A stretch of 5,042 nucleotides of DNA, taken from contig CAMLDT010000240.1 of the NCBI GenBank assembly GCA_946479075.1, positions 1 to 5,042 on the forward strand, given 5' to 3'. A program made the position numbers and the translations under genes. Shown here piece by piece: positions 1 through 5,042 of the stretch. The stretch comes from an uncultured Polaromonas sp. (GTDB taxonomy: Bacteria > Pseudomonadota > Gammaproteobacteria > Burkholderiales > Burkholderiaceae). The notes below the pieces were generated by a model. The model had not been told where the DNA came from. It worked only from the letters and a program-made list of their open reading frames with translations, and ran no database searches. Each line of letters starts with the position of its first letter. The first letter of the stretch is position 1.

Positions 1-366
1 GCGCTGCCGGTGATCCGCATCGTGGCGCCCGAGGGCAACTACGACTACCAGAACAAGTACTTCACCGACAGCACGCAGTACCTGGTGCCCTGCGGTTTGC
101 CGGCGGGCGAGGAAGCGGCCATCCAGGCGCTGGTGCTGCACGCCTACCGGGTGCTTGGCTGCCGCGGCTGGGGCCGCCTCGATGTGATGATCGATGCCAA
201 GACCCGCAAGCCCTGGCTGCTGGAAATCAATACCTCTCCGGGCATGACCGGCCATTCGCTGGTGCCGATGTCGGCGCGCGCCGCTGGCATCAGCTACGAG
301 GATCTGTGCCTCGAAGTGCTGCGAACTGCCGGTCTCGATCACACGCCGGAAGGTCTGGCCCCATGA
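1..366 (+). CDS. ddlB: D-alanine--D-alanine ligase, C-terminal part (5' end outside window)
   Basis: This is the last 121 residues of an ATP-grasp ligase that joins two D-alanines using ATP in the cytoplasm, supplying the D-Ala-D-Ala dipeptide that MurF adds to the peptidoglycan precursor. The frame is open from base 1, so the gene starts upstream. Visible family motifs are the [13 protein letters not shown] segment, which corresponds to the substrate-loop tyrosine region of E. coli DdlB; GWGRLDVM, with the metal-binding Asp at codon 61; and [17 protein letters not shown], with the metal-binding Glu and Asn at codons 75 and 77. These match the E. coli DdlB C-terminal motifs closely. The TGA at 364-366 overlaps the ftsQ ATG, which suggests translational coupling. 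The B-type symbol follows from the dcw location. Residue roles are family knowledge; the motifs are seen directly. Confidence 0.96.
   Translation, partial: ALPVIRIVAPEGNYDYQNKYFTDSTQYLVPCGLPAGEEAAIQALVLHAYRVLGCRGWGRLDVMIDAKTRKPWLLEINTSPGMTGHSLVPMSARAAGISYEDLCLEVLRTAGLDHTPEGLAP
348..353 (+). promoter_or_regulatory. Shine-Dalgarno sequence for ftsQ inside the ddlB 3' end
   Basis: GGAAGG ends 9 nt before the ATG at 363. Together with the ATGA overlap, it supports that ATG as the ftsQ start over the in-frame GTG at 306, which would add 19 low-complexity residues translated from inside ddlB. Confidence 0.6.
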
Positions 367-1154
367 CCCAGGCACTGCCCGCACCGATGGACGTCAAGCT
401 GATGAATGTGGCTTCGCTGCTGCTCGGCCTGGCGTTTGTCGGCATGCTGGCGACACTGGGGATCACGTGGCTGGCGCAGCAAAACCTTTTCCGGCTGACG
501 GCCATCCGGGTCCGGGGCGACGTGAGCCACAACAACGCGGTCACCCTGCGTGCCAATGTGGTGCCCAAGCTCAAGGGAAATTTTTTCACGGTGGATTTGG
601 CCCGCGCACAGGCGGCGTTTGAATCCGTGCCGTGGGTGCGGCGGGCGGTGGTGCAGCGTGAGTTCCCGAACCGGTTGCGGGTGGTGCTTCAGGAGCACCA
701 GGCGATGGCCTACTGGGGCCACGAGGGCGATGCGCGCCTGCTCAACACCCATGGCGAAGTTTTCGAGGCCAACCCGGGCGACATCGAGTCCGAGGACCTG
801 CCCACGCTGATCGGCCCGGACGACCAGGCCGCACTGGTGCTGGAGGTCTACCGCCGGCTGTCGCCGCTGTTCGGAAAAATGGAAACGCCGATTGAGCAAC
901 TGGAACTGACCAGCCGCGGCAGTTGGCGCGCCCGGCTCGATGACGGCGCGACGCTGGAGCTGGGCCATGGCTCGCCCGAAGAGATTGAACGCCGTGTTCA
1001 GCGATTTGTCGCAACGCTCACGCAGGTGGCCGGCAAGTTCGGCAAGCCGCTGGAGTCGGCCGACCTGCGATATGGCAACGGGTATGCGATCAAGCTGAGG
1101 GGTGTCACCACGACTGTGACGGGTGACAAGGAAAACGCGAAAGTAAAAAGGTAA
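363..1154 (+). CDS. ftsQ: Cell division protein FtsQ
   Basis: FtsQ is a bitopic inner-membrane divisome protein that recruits FtsB and FtsL and connects the cytoplasmic Z-ring with periplasmic septal wall synthesis. The 263-residue product has a short N-terminal cytoplasmic tail, one hydrophobic membrane helix at about residues 16-38, a POTRA-type domain at about 43-112 (starting [10 protein letters not shown] and including the [19 protein letters not shown] stretch typical of the family), and then the FtsQ/DivIB beta domain to about residue 250. The last dozen residues are hydrophilic and basic ([10 protein letters not shown]). The length is close to the 276 residues of E. coli FtsQ. The start at 363 is chosen for its ATGA overlap with ddlB and its Shine-Dalgarno sequence at 348-353. 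The stop lies 4 nt before ftsA. Position between ddlB and ftsA is the classical dcw order and supports the call. Confidence 0.96.
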   Translation: MTQALPAPMDVKLMNVASLLLGLAFVGMLATLGITWLAQQNLFRLTAIRVRGDVSHNNAVTLRANVVPKLKGNFFTVDLARAQAAFESVPWVRRAVVQREFPNRLRVVLQEHQAMAYWGHEGDARLLNTHGEVFEANPGDIESEDLPTLIGPDDQAALVLEVYRRLSPLFGKMETPIEQLELTSRGSWRARLDDGATLELGHGSPEEIERRVQRFVATLTQVAGKFGKPLESADLRYGNGYAIKLRGVTTTVTGDKENAKVKR

Positions 1155-1158
1155 AGAT

Positions 1159-2388
1159 ATGGCCAAGGAATACAAGGATCTCGTCGTGGGGCTGGACATC
1201 GGAACCAGCAAGGTCATGGCGGTGGTGGCCGAGGTGCTGCCGGGAGGCGAGCTCAAGCTGGCCGGGCTCGGCATCGCCTACAGCAACGGGCTCAAGCGCG
1301 GGGTGGTGGTCAACATCGACGCCACCGTTCAGAGCATCCAGCAGGCGCTCAAAGAGGCCGAGCTGATGGCGGACTGCAAGATCGCCCGCGTTTACACCGG
1401 CATCACCGGCAGCCATATCCGCGGCATCAACTCCAGCGGCATGGTGGCGGTCAAGGACAAGGAGGTCACCCAGGCCGACGTGGCCCGTGTCATTGAAACC
1501 GCCAAGGCCATCAACATCTCCACCGACCAGCGCCTGTTGCTGGTCGAGCCGCAGGAGTTTGTCATCGACGGCCAGGATGTGCGCGAGCCCATCGGCATGA
1601 GCGGCATCCGGCTGGAAGCCAAGGTGCACATCGTGACCGGCGCCCAAAGCGCTGCCGAGAACATTATCAAGTGCGTGCGCCGCTGTGGCCTGGAAGTGGA
1701 CCAGCTCATGCTCAACCCGCTGGCCTCCAGCCTGTCGGTGCTCAGCCGCGATGAGCAGGAGCTGGGTGTGGCGCTGGTCGATATCGGCGCCGGCACCACC
1801 GATGTGGCGATTTTTACCGGCGGTGCGATCCGCCACACCGCCGTGATCCCGATTGCCGGCGACCTGATCACCAGCGACATCGCGATGGCGCTGCGCACGC
1901 CGACCAAGGACGCCGAAGACATCAAGGTCGAAAGCGGCTTTGCCAAACAATTGCTGGCCGACCCCGACACGCAGGTCGAGGTCCCGGGCCTGGGTGACCG
2001 CGGCCCGCGCATGTTGTCGCGCCAGGCGCTGGCCGGCGTGATCGAGCCGCGCATCGAGGAAATTTTCTCGCTGGTGCAGCAGGTGATCCGTGAATCGGGC
2101 TACGAGGAGGTCCTGTCCTCCGGCATCGTGATCACCGGCGGCAGCGCGGTGATGCCCGGCATGGTCGAACTCGGTGAGGACATCTTCCTCAAGCCGGTGC
2201 GGCGCGGTATCCCGCGTTATTCCAGTGCGCTGGCCGACATGGTGGCCCAGCCGCGGGCTGCCACCGTCATGGGACTGCTCGAAGAAGCGCGGCTGGCGCG
2301 CATGCGCGGCCACCGCGTGGCGCAAAAGGCGGGCAGCGTGCACAACGCTTTCGGCAAGGTCAAGGACTGGCTGGTGGGGAACTTCTGA
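1159..2388 (+). CDS. ftsA: Cell division protein FtsA (actin-like Z-ring membrane anchor)
   Basis: FtsA is an actin/Hsp70-fold ATP-binding protein that tethers FtsZ polymers to the cytoplasmic face of the inner membrane and recruits later division proteins. The 409-residue product shows the phosphate-1 motif GLDIGTSK at residues 11-18, the FtsA-specific 1C subdomain at about 85-165, the phosphate-2 motif VDIGAGTTD at 207-215, and the adenosine motif ITGGSAVMPG at 325-334. The C-terminus, GKVKDWLVGNF at 399-409, is the amphipathic membrane-targeting helix; it is intact and ends the protein as expected. The length is close to E. coli FtsA (420). A weak Shine-Dalgarno (AAAAAGG at 1145-1151, overlapping the end of ftsQ) precedes the ATG by 7 nt. 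The 4-nt gap to ftsQ indicates one transcript. The TGA overlaps an ATG at 2388 that opens a short ORF. Domain roles are family knowledge. Confidence 0.98.
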   Translation: MAKEYKDLVVGLDIGTSKVMAVVAEVLPGGELKLAGLGIAYSNGLKRGVVVNIDATVQSIQQALKEAELMADCKIARVYTGITGSHIRGINSSGMVAVKDKEVTQADVARVIETAKAINISTDQRLLLVEPQEFVIDGQDVREPIGMSGIRLEAKVHIVTGAQSAAENIIKCVRRCGLEVDQLMLNPLASSLSVLSRDEQELGVALVDIGAGTTDVAIFTGGAIRHTAVIPIAGDLITSDIAMALRTPTKDAEDIKVESGFAKQLLADPDTQVEVPGLGDRGPRMLSRQALAGVIEPRIEEIFSLVQQVIRESGYEEVLSSGIVITGGSAVMPGMVELGEDIFLKPVRRGIPRYSSALADMVAQPRAATVMGLLEEARLARMRGHRVAQKAGSVHNAFGKVKDWLVGNF

Positions 2389-2462
2389 TGAAAAAAATCA
2401 CGACTTTTATCTGGCGGAGCCCGCGTTGCAAACATTCCGGGGGAGCGGATCCCCCTGCATGA
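2388..2462 (+). CDS. Possible 24-residue short ORF overlapping the ftsA stop
   Basis: An ATG formed by the ftsA stop (TGATG) opens a 24-codon frame beginning MKKITTFIWR, rich in Cys/Pro/Gly towards its end, and closing with TGA at 2460-2462. GGGGA at 2376-2380 lies 7 nt upstream and could act as a ribosome binding site, and termination-reinitiation from ftsA is possible. I recognise no family. It could equally be a chance frame, since such overlaps occur by accident. A 6-bp hairpin lies inside its last third, so its translation would open that structure; this makes a leader-type role conceivable but unproven. The lysine-rich start gives no clear signal peptide because no hydrophobic core of sufficient length follows. 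Confidence 0.2.
   Translation: MKKITTFIWRSPRCKHSGGADPPA
2427..2439 (+). repeat. Direct repeat copy 1 (TGCAAACATNCCG)
   Basis: TGCAAACATTCCG in the ftsA-ftsZ gap. A second copy with one substitution (T to A at base 10) lies 79 bp downstream at 2506-2518. Twelve of 13 bases match. No known operator is recognised. Confidence 0.5.
2439..2455 (+). other. GC-rich hairpin between ftsA and ftsZ
   Basis: GGGGGA at 2439-2444 pairs with TCCCCC at 2450-2455 around a 5-nt loop (GCGGA), giving a 6-bp stem with five G-C pairs. No T-tract follows, so it does not look like an intrinsic terminator. This fits read-through from ftsA into ftsZ. It may be an RNA-processing or stability element; its function is inference. 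Confidence 0.45.
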
Positions 2463-2505
2463 GGGTCTCTCAACGCCTTGCTTTCACAACAAAATTTTTG
2501 GCAAC

Positions 2506-2518
2506 TGCAAACATACCG
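2506..2518 (+). repeat. Direct repeat copy 2 (TGCAAACATNCCG)
   Basis: TGCAAACATACCG, matching copy 1 at 2427-2439 in 12 of 13 bases. It ends 2 nt before the ftsZ Shine-Dalgarno sequence, so anything binding DNA or RNA here would be close enough to affect ftsZ translation initiation. Confidence 0.5.
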
Positions 2519-2520
2519 AC

Positions 2521-2526
2521 AGGAGG
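2521..2526 (+). promoter_or_regulatory. Strong Shine-Dalgarno sequence for ftsZ
   Basis: A perfect AGGAGG, 5 nt before the ATG at 2532. It fixes the ftsZ start and excludes the longer in-frame extension from TTG at 2478. It is much stronger than the sites of ftsQ and ftsA, which fits the known need for far more FtsZ than FtsA or FtsQ per cell. Confidence 0.9.
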
Positions 2527-2531
2527 CTCAC

Positions 2532-3764
2532 ATGAGCATCGAAATGATTGAAATCGAAGAGTTCAACCAGGGCACGCAAATCAAGGTGATTGGCGTGGGT
2601 GGCGGCGGCGGCAACGCGGTCGAACACATGATTGAACGCAATGTGCAGGGCGTGGAATTCATCTGCGCCAACACCGATGCCCAGGCCCTGGGCCGTGGCA
2701 GCGCCCACAAGCAGATCCAGCTGGGCGGCAGCGGGCTGGGCGCAGGCAGCAAGCCCGAGAAGGGCCGTGACGCCGCCGAGATGGCCGTCGAAGACATCCG
2801 CGAGGCGATTGCAGGCGCGCACATGCTGTTCATCACGGCCGGCATGGGCGGCGGCACCGGCACCGGCGCGGCCCCCGTGATTGCACGCGTGGCCAAGGAA
2901 ATGGGCATCCTCACCGTCGGTGTGGTGACCAAACCTTTCGAGTTCGAGGGCGGCCGCCGGATGACCAACGCCGACCTCGGCCTGGCTGAACTGGAAGCCA
3001 ACGTCGATTCGCTGATTGTGGTGCTCAACGAGAAGCTGCTCGAAGTGCTGGGTGAGGACGTGACACAGGACGAAGCCTTTGCGCATGCCAACGACGTGCT
3101 GAAAAATGCTGTCGGCGGTATCGCGGAGATCATCAACGTCCCCGGCCACGTCAACGTCGACTTCGAGGACGTGCGCACCGTGATGGGCGAGCCTGGCAAG
3201 GCCATGATGGGCACGGCCCGTGCCAACGGTCCGGACCGCGCACGCATCGCCGCCGAACAGGCCGTGGCCTGCCCGTTGCTTGAAGGCATTGACCTGTCGG
3301 GTGCCAAGGGTGTGCTGGTCCTGATCAGCGCGGCCAAGGGTTCGCTCAAGCTCAACGAGTCCAAGCTCGCGATGAACACCATCCGCGCTTACGCCTCGCC
3401 CGATGCGCACGTGATCTACGGCACGGCCTACGACGATGAACTCGGTGACGACATCCGCGTGACCGTGGTGGCCACAGGCCTGAGCCGCCAGGGCGCACGC
3501 CGCACGGCGCCGCCGCTGCAGGTGCTGCGTACCGGCACCGACAACATGCCGGTACTCAACATGGCCGTGGGCGGCGCGTCCGTCAACAATGCCCAGCCCG
3601 GCGGCAACAGCATGGGTTCGGCCCAGCCGGACTACGGCAACATGGCGGTGCCCAGCGTCTGGCGCACCAACCGCACCCAGGCAGCGGCCAAGGTCGATGC
3701 ACTGGCATCGGGCGGCATGGACGACTTCGAGATACCGGCTTTCCTGCGCAAACAAGCTGATTGA
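2532..3764 (+). CDS. ftsZ: Cell division protein FtsZ (tubulin-like GTPase)
   Basis: FtsZ is the cytoplasmic GTPase that polymerises into the ring at midcell and starts assembly of the divisome. The 410-residue product has an N-terminal nucleotide-binding domain with GVGGGGGNAV at residues 21-30, the tubulin signature GGGTGTG at 107-113, and the T7 synergy loop NVDFEDVRTVM at 208-218, which completes the GTPase site of the neighbouring subunit. The C-terminal domain runs to about residue 318. A variable linker, rich in Gly, Asn, Ala and Pro, spans roughly 321-395. The protein ends with the conserved C-terminal peptide DDFEIPAFLRKQAD (397-410), nearly identical to that of E. coli and known to bind FtsA and ZipA. 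The linker and peptide are intact. The start is set by AGGAGG at 2521-2526. The stop codon lies inside the left arm of the inverted repeat at 3759-3883. I see no convincing sigma-70 promoter in the gap before it; expression probably comes from upstream promoters plus this strong ribosome site. Confidence 0.99.
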   Translation: MSIEMIEIEEFNQGTQIKVIGVGGGGGNAVEHMIERNVQGVEFICANTDAQALGRGSAHKQIQLGGSGLGAGSKPEKGRDAAEMAVEDIREAIAGAHMLFITAGMGGGTGTGAAPVIARVAKEMGILTVGVVTKPFEFEGGRRMTNADLGLAELEANVDSLIVVLNEKLLEVLGEDVTQDEAFAHANDVLKNAVGGIAEIINVPGHVNVDFEDVRTVMGEPGKAMMGTARANGPDRARIAAEQAVACPLLEGIDLSGAKGVLVLISAAKGSLKLNESKLAMNTIRAYASPDAHVIYGTAYDDELGDDIRVTVVATGLSRQGARRTAPPLQVLRTGTDNMPVLNMAVGGASVNNAQPGGNSMGSAQPDYGNMAVPSVWRTNRTQAAAKVDALASGGMDDFEIPAFLRKQAD

Positions 3765-3883
3765 TCGATGTAAAGCTACTGCGCGGGTCGATCTTGAGTT
3801 TGCGATGCTCGCCGTACCTGGGTACGGCTGCGCTTCTCAACACAAGCTCGTTCCCGCTCGCTACGCTTTCCATTCGATCAATC
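3759..3883 (+). repeat. Long imperfect inverted repeat (extended hairpin) at the ftsZ 3' end
   Basis: GATTGATCGA at 3759-3768 is the exact reverse complement of TCGATCAATC at 3874-3883. Pairing continues inward with one bulge and one mismatch through AAAGC at 3772-3776 and GCTTT at 3865-3869, then GCGGG (3783-3787) with CCCGC (3853-3857), and CGA.CTTG (3789-3796) with CAAG.TCG (3843-3850). It closes on GCCGTACC/GGTACGGC (3811-3828). The segments are nearly symmetric about 3819/3820, so the stretch reads as one long hairpin. The left arm contains the ftsZ stop codon. No T-tract follows the right arm. It resembles a MITE- or REP-like dispersed element, or an mRNA 3'-end stabiliser; which one cannot be told from a single copy. 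Confidence 0.75.
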
Positions 3884-3965
3884 GCTGGTTCAGTGGCCTA
3901 ATTGGTATTCACGCAGACTATGTGCGTCATTGCGCAAGACCGGTGCGCCGCGCCGGGCGCCCAAC

Positions 3966-3971
3966 TAAAAT
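3966..3971 (+). promoter_or_regulatory. Possible -10 box of an lpxC promoter
   Basis: TAAAAT matches the sigma-70 -10 consensus at five of six bases and stands out in a GC-rich stretch. It ends 6 nt before the lpxC ATG, which would place the transcription start at or next to the A of the ATG. No good -35 hexamer lies 16-18 nt upstream (the region around 3943-3948 reads GTGCGC), so the promoter would be weak or depend on an activator. Confidence 0.45.
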
Positions 3972-3977
3972 AGTGTC

Positions 3978-4901
3978 ATGCTTGCCCAACGCACCCTCAA
4001 ATCCCTGACCAGGGCCGTCGGCGTGGGCCTGCACAGCGGTCAGCGGGTTGAGCTGACTTTGCGCCCGGCCGCGCCGGACACCGGCATTGTGTTTCGCCGT
4101 GTCGATTTGCCGCAGCCGGTGGACATCGTGATCTCCGCCGAATCCGTCACCGACACGCGCCTCGCATCGACGATCAGCAACGGCAGCGCCAAGGTGCACA
4201 CCGTCGAACATTTGATGTCGGCCTGCGCCGGCCTGGGCATCGACAACCTCTACATCGACATCACGGCCGAGGAAGTGCCCATCCTCGACGGCTCGGCGTC
4301 GTCCTTCGTGTTTTTGCTGCAGTCCGCCGGCATTGAACTTCAGTCGGCGCCCAAACGATTCATCCGTGTGCTCAAGCCGGTGGAAGTGCGTGAAGGGCAG
4401 GGCGCGACCGAGAAGTGGGCGCGCCTGTCGCCCTACAACGGCTACAAGCTCGGCTTTGAAATCGACTTCGACCACCCGGCGGTGGACTCCACCGGCCAGC
4501 GTGTCGAGTTCGACATGGGCAGCGGCTCCTACAGCCGCGACATCGCGCGGGCCCGCACCTTTGGCTTCACCAAGGACGTCGAGATGATGCGCGCCAATGG
4601 TCTGGCACTGGGCGGCGGTCTGGACAATGCCATCGTGATGGACGACTACCGCGTGCTCAACACCGACGGCCTGCGTTACAACGACGAGTTTGTCAAACAC
4701 AAGATCCTCGACGCCATGGGCGACCTGTACCTGATTGGCAAGCCGCTGCTGGCCGCCTACAGCGCCTTCCGTTCTGGCCATGCGCTGAACAACAAACTCC
4801 TGCGGGAATTGTTGTCGCACAAGGACGCCTACGAGCTGGTGACCTTCGAGGACGAAAAAAAGGCGCCCCAGGGGTTTGCGCAGCTCGCGCGGGCTTGGTA
4901 G
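3978..4901 (+). CDS. lpxC: UDP-3-O-acyl-N-acetylglucosamine deacetylase
   Basis: LpxC is the zinc-dependent cytoplasmic deacetylase that removes the acetyl group from UDP-3-O-acyl-GlcNAc, the committed step of lipid A synthesis. The 307-residue product is full length (E. coli LpxC has 305). The N-terminus [17 protein letters not shown] is typical. [11 protein letters not shown] carries the catalytic Glu77 and zinc ligand His78 (E. coli Glu78 and His79). [15 protein letters not shown] carries zinc ligands His241 and Asp245 and the conserved Asp249. SGHALNN carries His268, matching the E. coli general-acid His265. RTFGF at 193-197 contains the conserved threonine of the active site. The C-terminus, FAQLARAW, does not resemble the E. 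coli FtsH-recognised tail. No Shine-Dalgarno sequence precedes the ATG, and a TAAAAT box ends 6 nt upstream, suggesting a leaderless mRNA. Its place after ftsZ is conserved in beta- and gammaproteobacteria. Confidence 0.98.
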   Translation: MLAQRTLKSLTRAVGVGLHSGQRVELTLRPAAPDTGIVFRRVDLPQPVDIVISAESVTDTRLASTISNGSAKVHTVEHLMSACAGLGIDNLYIDITAEEVPILDGSASSFVFLLQSAGIELQSAPKRFIRVLKPVEVREGQGATEKWARLSPYNGYKLGFEIDFDHPAVDSTGQRVEFDMGSGSYSRDIARARTFGFTKDVEMMRANGLALGGGLDNAIVMDDYRVLNTDGLRYNDEFVKHKILDAMGDLYLIGKPLLAAYSAFRSGHALNNKLLRELLSHKDAYELVTFEDEKKAPQGFAQLARAW

Positions 4902-4911
4902 GACCGGCTGC

Positions 4912-5042
4912 ATGGCCGTCTTTCGCATTGCCGTTTTGCTGCTGCTGGTGTCAGCCGGCATTTCCTTTGCGCTGTTCGCGCTGACTTCCGATGTGCGCTA
5001 CAAACGCACCGGTCTCAGGATACTCACCGGCACCCTGATCGC
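4912..5042 (+). CDS. Small predicted inner-membrane protein, 5' part (runs off window)
   Basis: An ATG 10 nt after the lpxC stop opens a frame that stays open to the end of the window, 43 complete codons. TAGGA at 4899-4903, which includes the lpxC stop, lies 8 nt upstream and can serve as ribosome binding site. The product begins MAVFRIAVLLLLVSAGISFA and has one strongly hydrophobic helix at about residues 5-24, a polar basic stretch (DVRYKRTGLR), and what looks like the start of a second hydrophobic segment (ILTGTLI). This suggests a protein of two or more membrane passes. I recall short uncharacterised proteins of this type after lpxC in Comamonadaceae, but cannot confirm it here. E. coli has secM in this place; nothing here resembles secM. 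The function is unknown. Close spacing implies co-transcription with lpxC. Confidence 0.7.
   Translation, partial: MAVFRIAVLLLLVSAGISFALFALTSDVRYKRTGLRILTGTLI

Noticed and set aside
306..362. N-terminal extension of FtsQ from GTG at 306
   Set aside because: It would overlap ddlB by about 60 nt and add Arg/Ser-rich residues foreign to FtsQ; the ATGA overlap at 363 is the normal arrangement.
1105..2343. Long antisense open frame opposite ftsA
   Set aside because: Compositional shadow of ftsA: a His/Asp/Gly-rich translation with no motif, covering the exact extent of a certain gene.
2466..2506. Sigma-70 promoter directly before ftsZ, around TTGCTT at 2478 and the AAAATTTTT run
   Set aside because: No acceptable -10 hexamer lies at 16-18 nt from TTGCTT, and no -35 lies at the right distance from the AT-rich run.
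2478..2531. N-terminal extension of FtsZ from TTG at 2478
   Set aside because: AGGAGG at 2521-2526 is ideally spaced for ATG at 2532, and the FtsZ family begins at that point.
2484..3755. Long antisense open frame opposite ftsZ
   Set aside because: High GC coding sequence on the + strand leaves the complementary frames open; the translation is His/Gly/Ala-rich with no recognisable domain, and FtsZ on the other strand is unambiguous.
3942..3962. Terminator from the GC-rich hairpin (GGTGCGCC with GGCGCCC) before lpxC
   Set aside because: A bulged 7-bp stem is possible, but it is followed by AACTAAAAT, not a T-tract, and it sits between possible promoter elements.
3589..4008. Open frame crossing from the ftsZ end through the gap into lpxC
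   Set aside because: It starts inside ftsZ in another frame and passes through the inverted repeat; the translation shows no family features.
3927..4961. Long antisense open frame opposite lpxC
   Set aside because: Low-complexity shadow of lpxC with no domain and no independent ribosome site; LpxC catalytic motifs are on the + strand.

Overview
The window is the 3' end of a division and cell wall (dcw) cluster followed by the first committed enzyme of lipid A synthesis. All genes are on the + strand: ddlB (3' end only), ftsQ, ftsA, ftsZ, lpxC, and the start of a small predicted membrane protein cut by the window edge. The high GC content, the FtsZ N-terminus (MSIEMIEIEEFNQG) and the gene order point to a betaproteobacterium of the order Burkholderiales, most likely family Comamonadaceae. 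This assignment rests on recognising protein sequence, not on a search.

Layout. Positions 1-366 hold the C-terminal 121 residues of D-alanine--D-alanine ligase, whose stop overlaps the ftsQ start (ATGA). ftsQ (363-1154) and ftsA (1159-2388) are packed with a 4-nt gap and look co-transcribed. A 143-nt gap (2389-2531) precedes ftsZ (2532-3764). It holds a possible 24-codon ORF overlapping the ftsA stop, a 6-bp GC-rich hairpin, and two near-identical 13-nt direct repeats. The 213-nt gap after ftsZ (3765-3977) is mostly filled by a roughly 125-nt imperfect inverted repeat whose left arm contains the ftsZ stop codon. A TAAAAT box then lies only 6 nt before the lpxC ATG, with no Shine-Dalgarno sequence. 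lpxC (3978-4901) is followed after 10 nt by a membrane-protein ORF starting at 4912.

How the genes work together. Ddl makes the D-Ala-D-Ala dipeptide for peptidoglycan precursors. FtsZ forms the cytokinetic ring, FtsA tethers it to the inner membrane, and FtsQ links it to the periplasmic divisome through FtsB and FtsL. LpxC commits UDP-acyl-GlcNAc to lipid A, so cell wall, division and outer-membrane functions are adjacent.

The coding content is ordinary and well conserved, and I do not see an undescribed system in it. The parts worth a second look are non-coding: the long hairpin at the ftsZ 3' end, the repeat, hairpin and short ORF between ftsA and ftsZ, and the apparently leaderless lpxC start.
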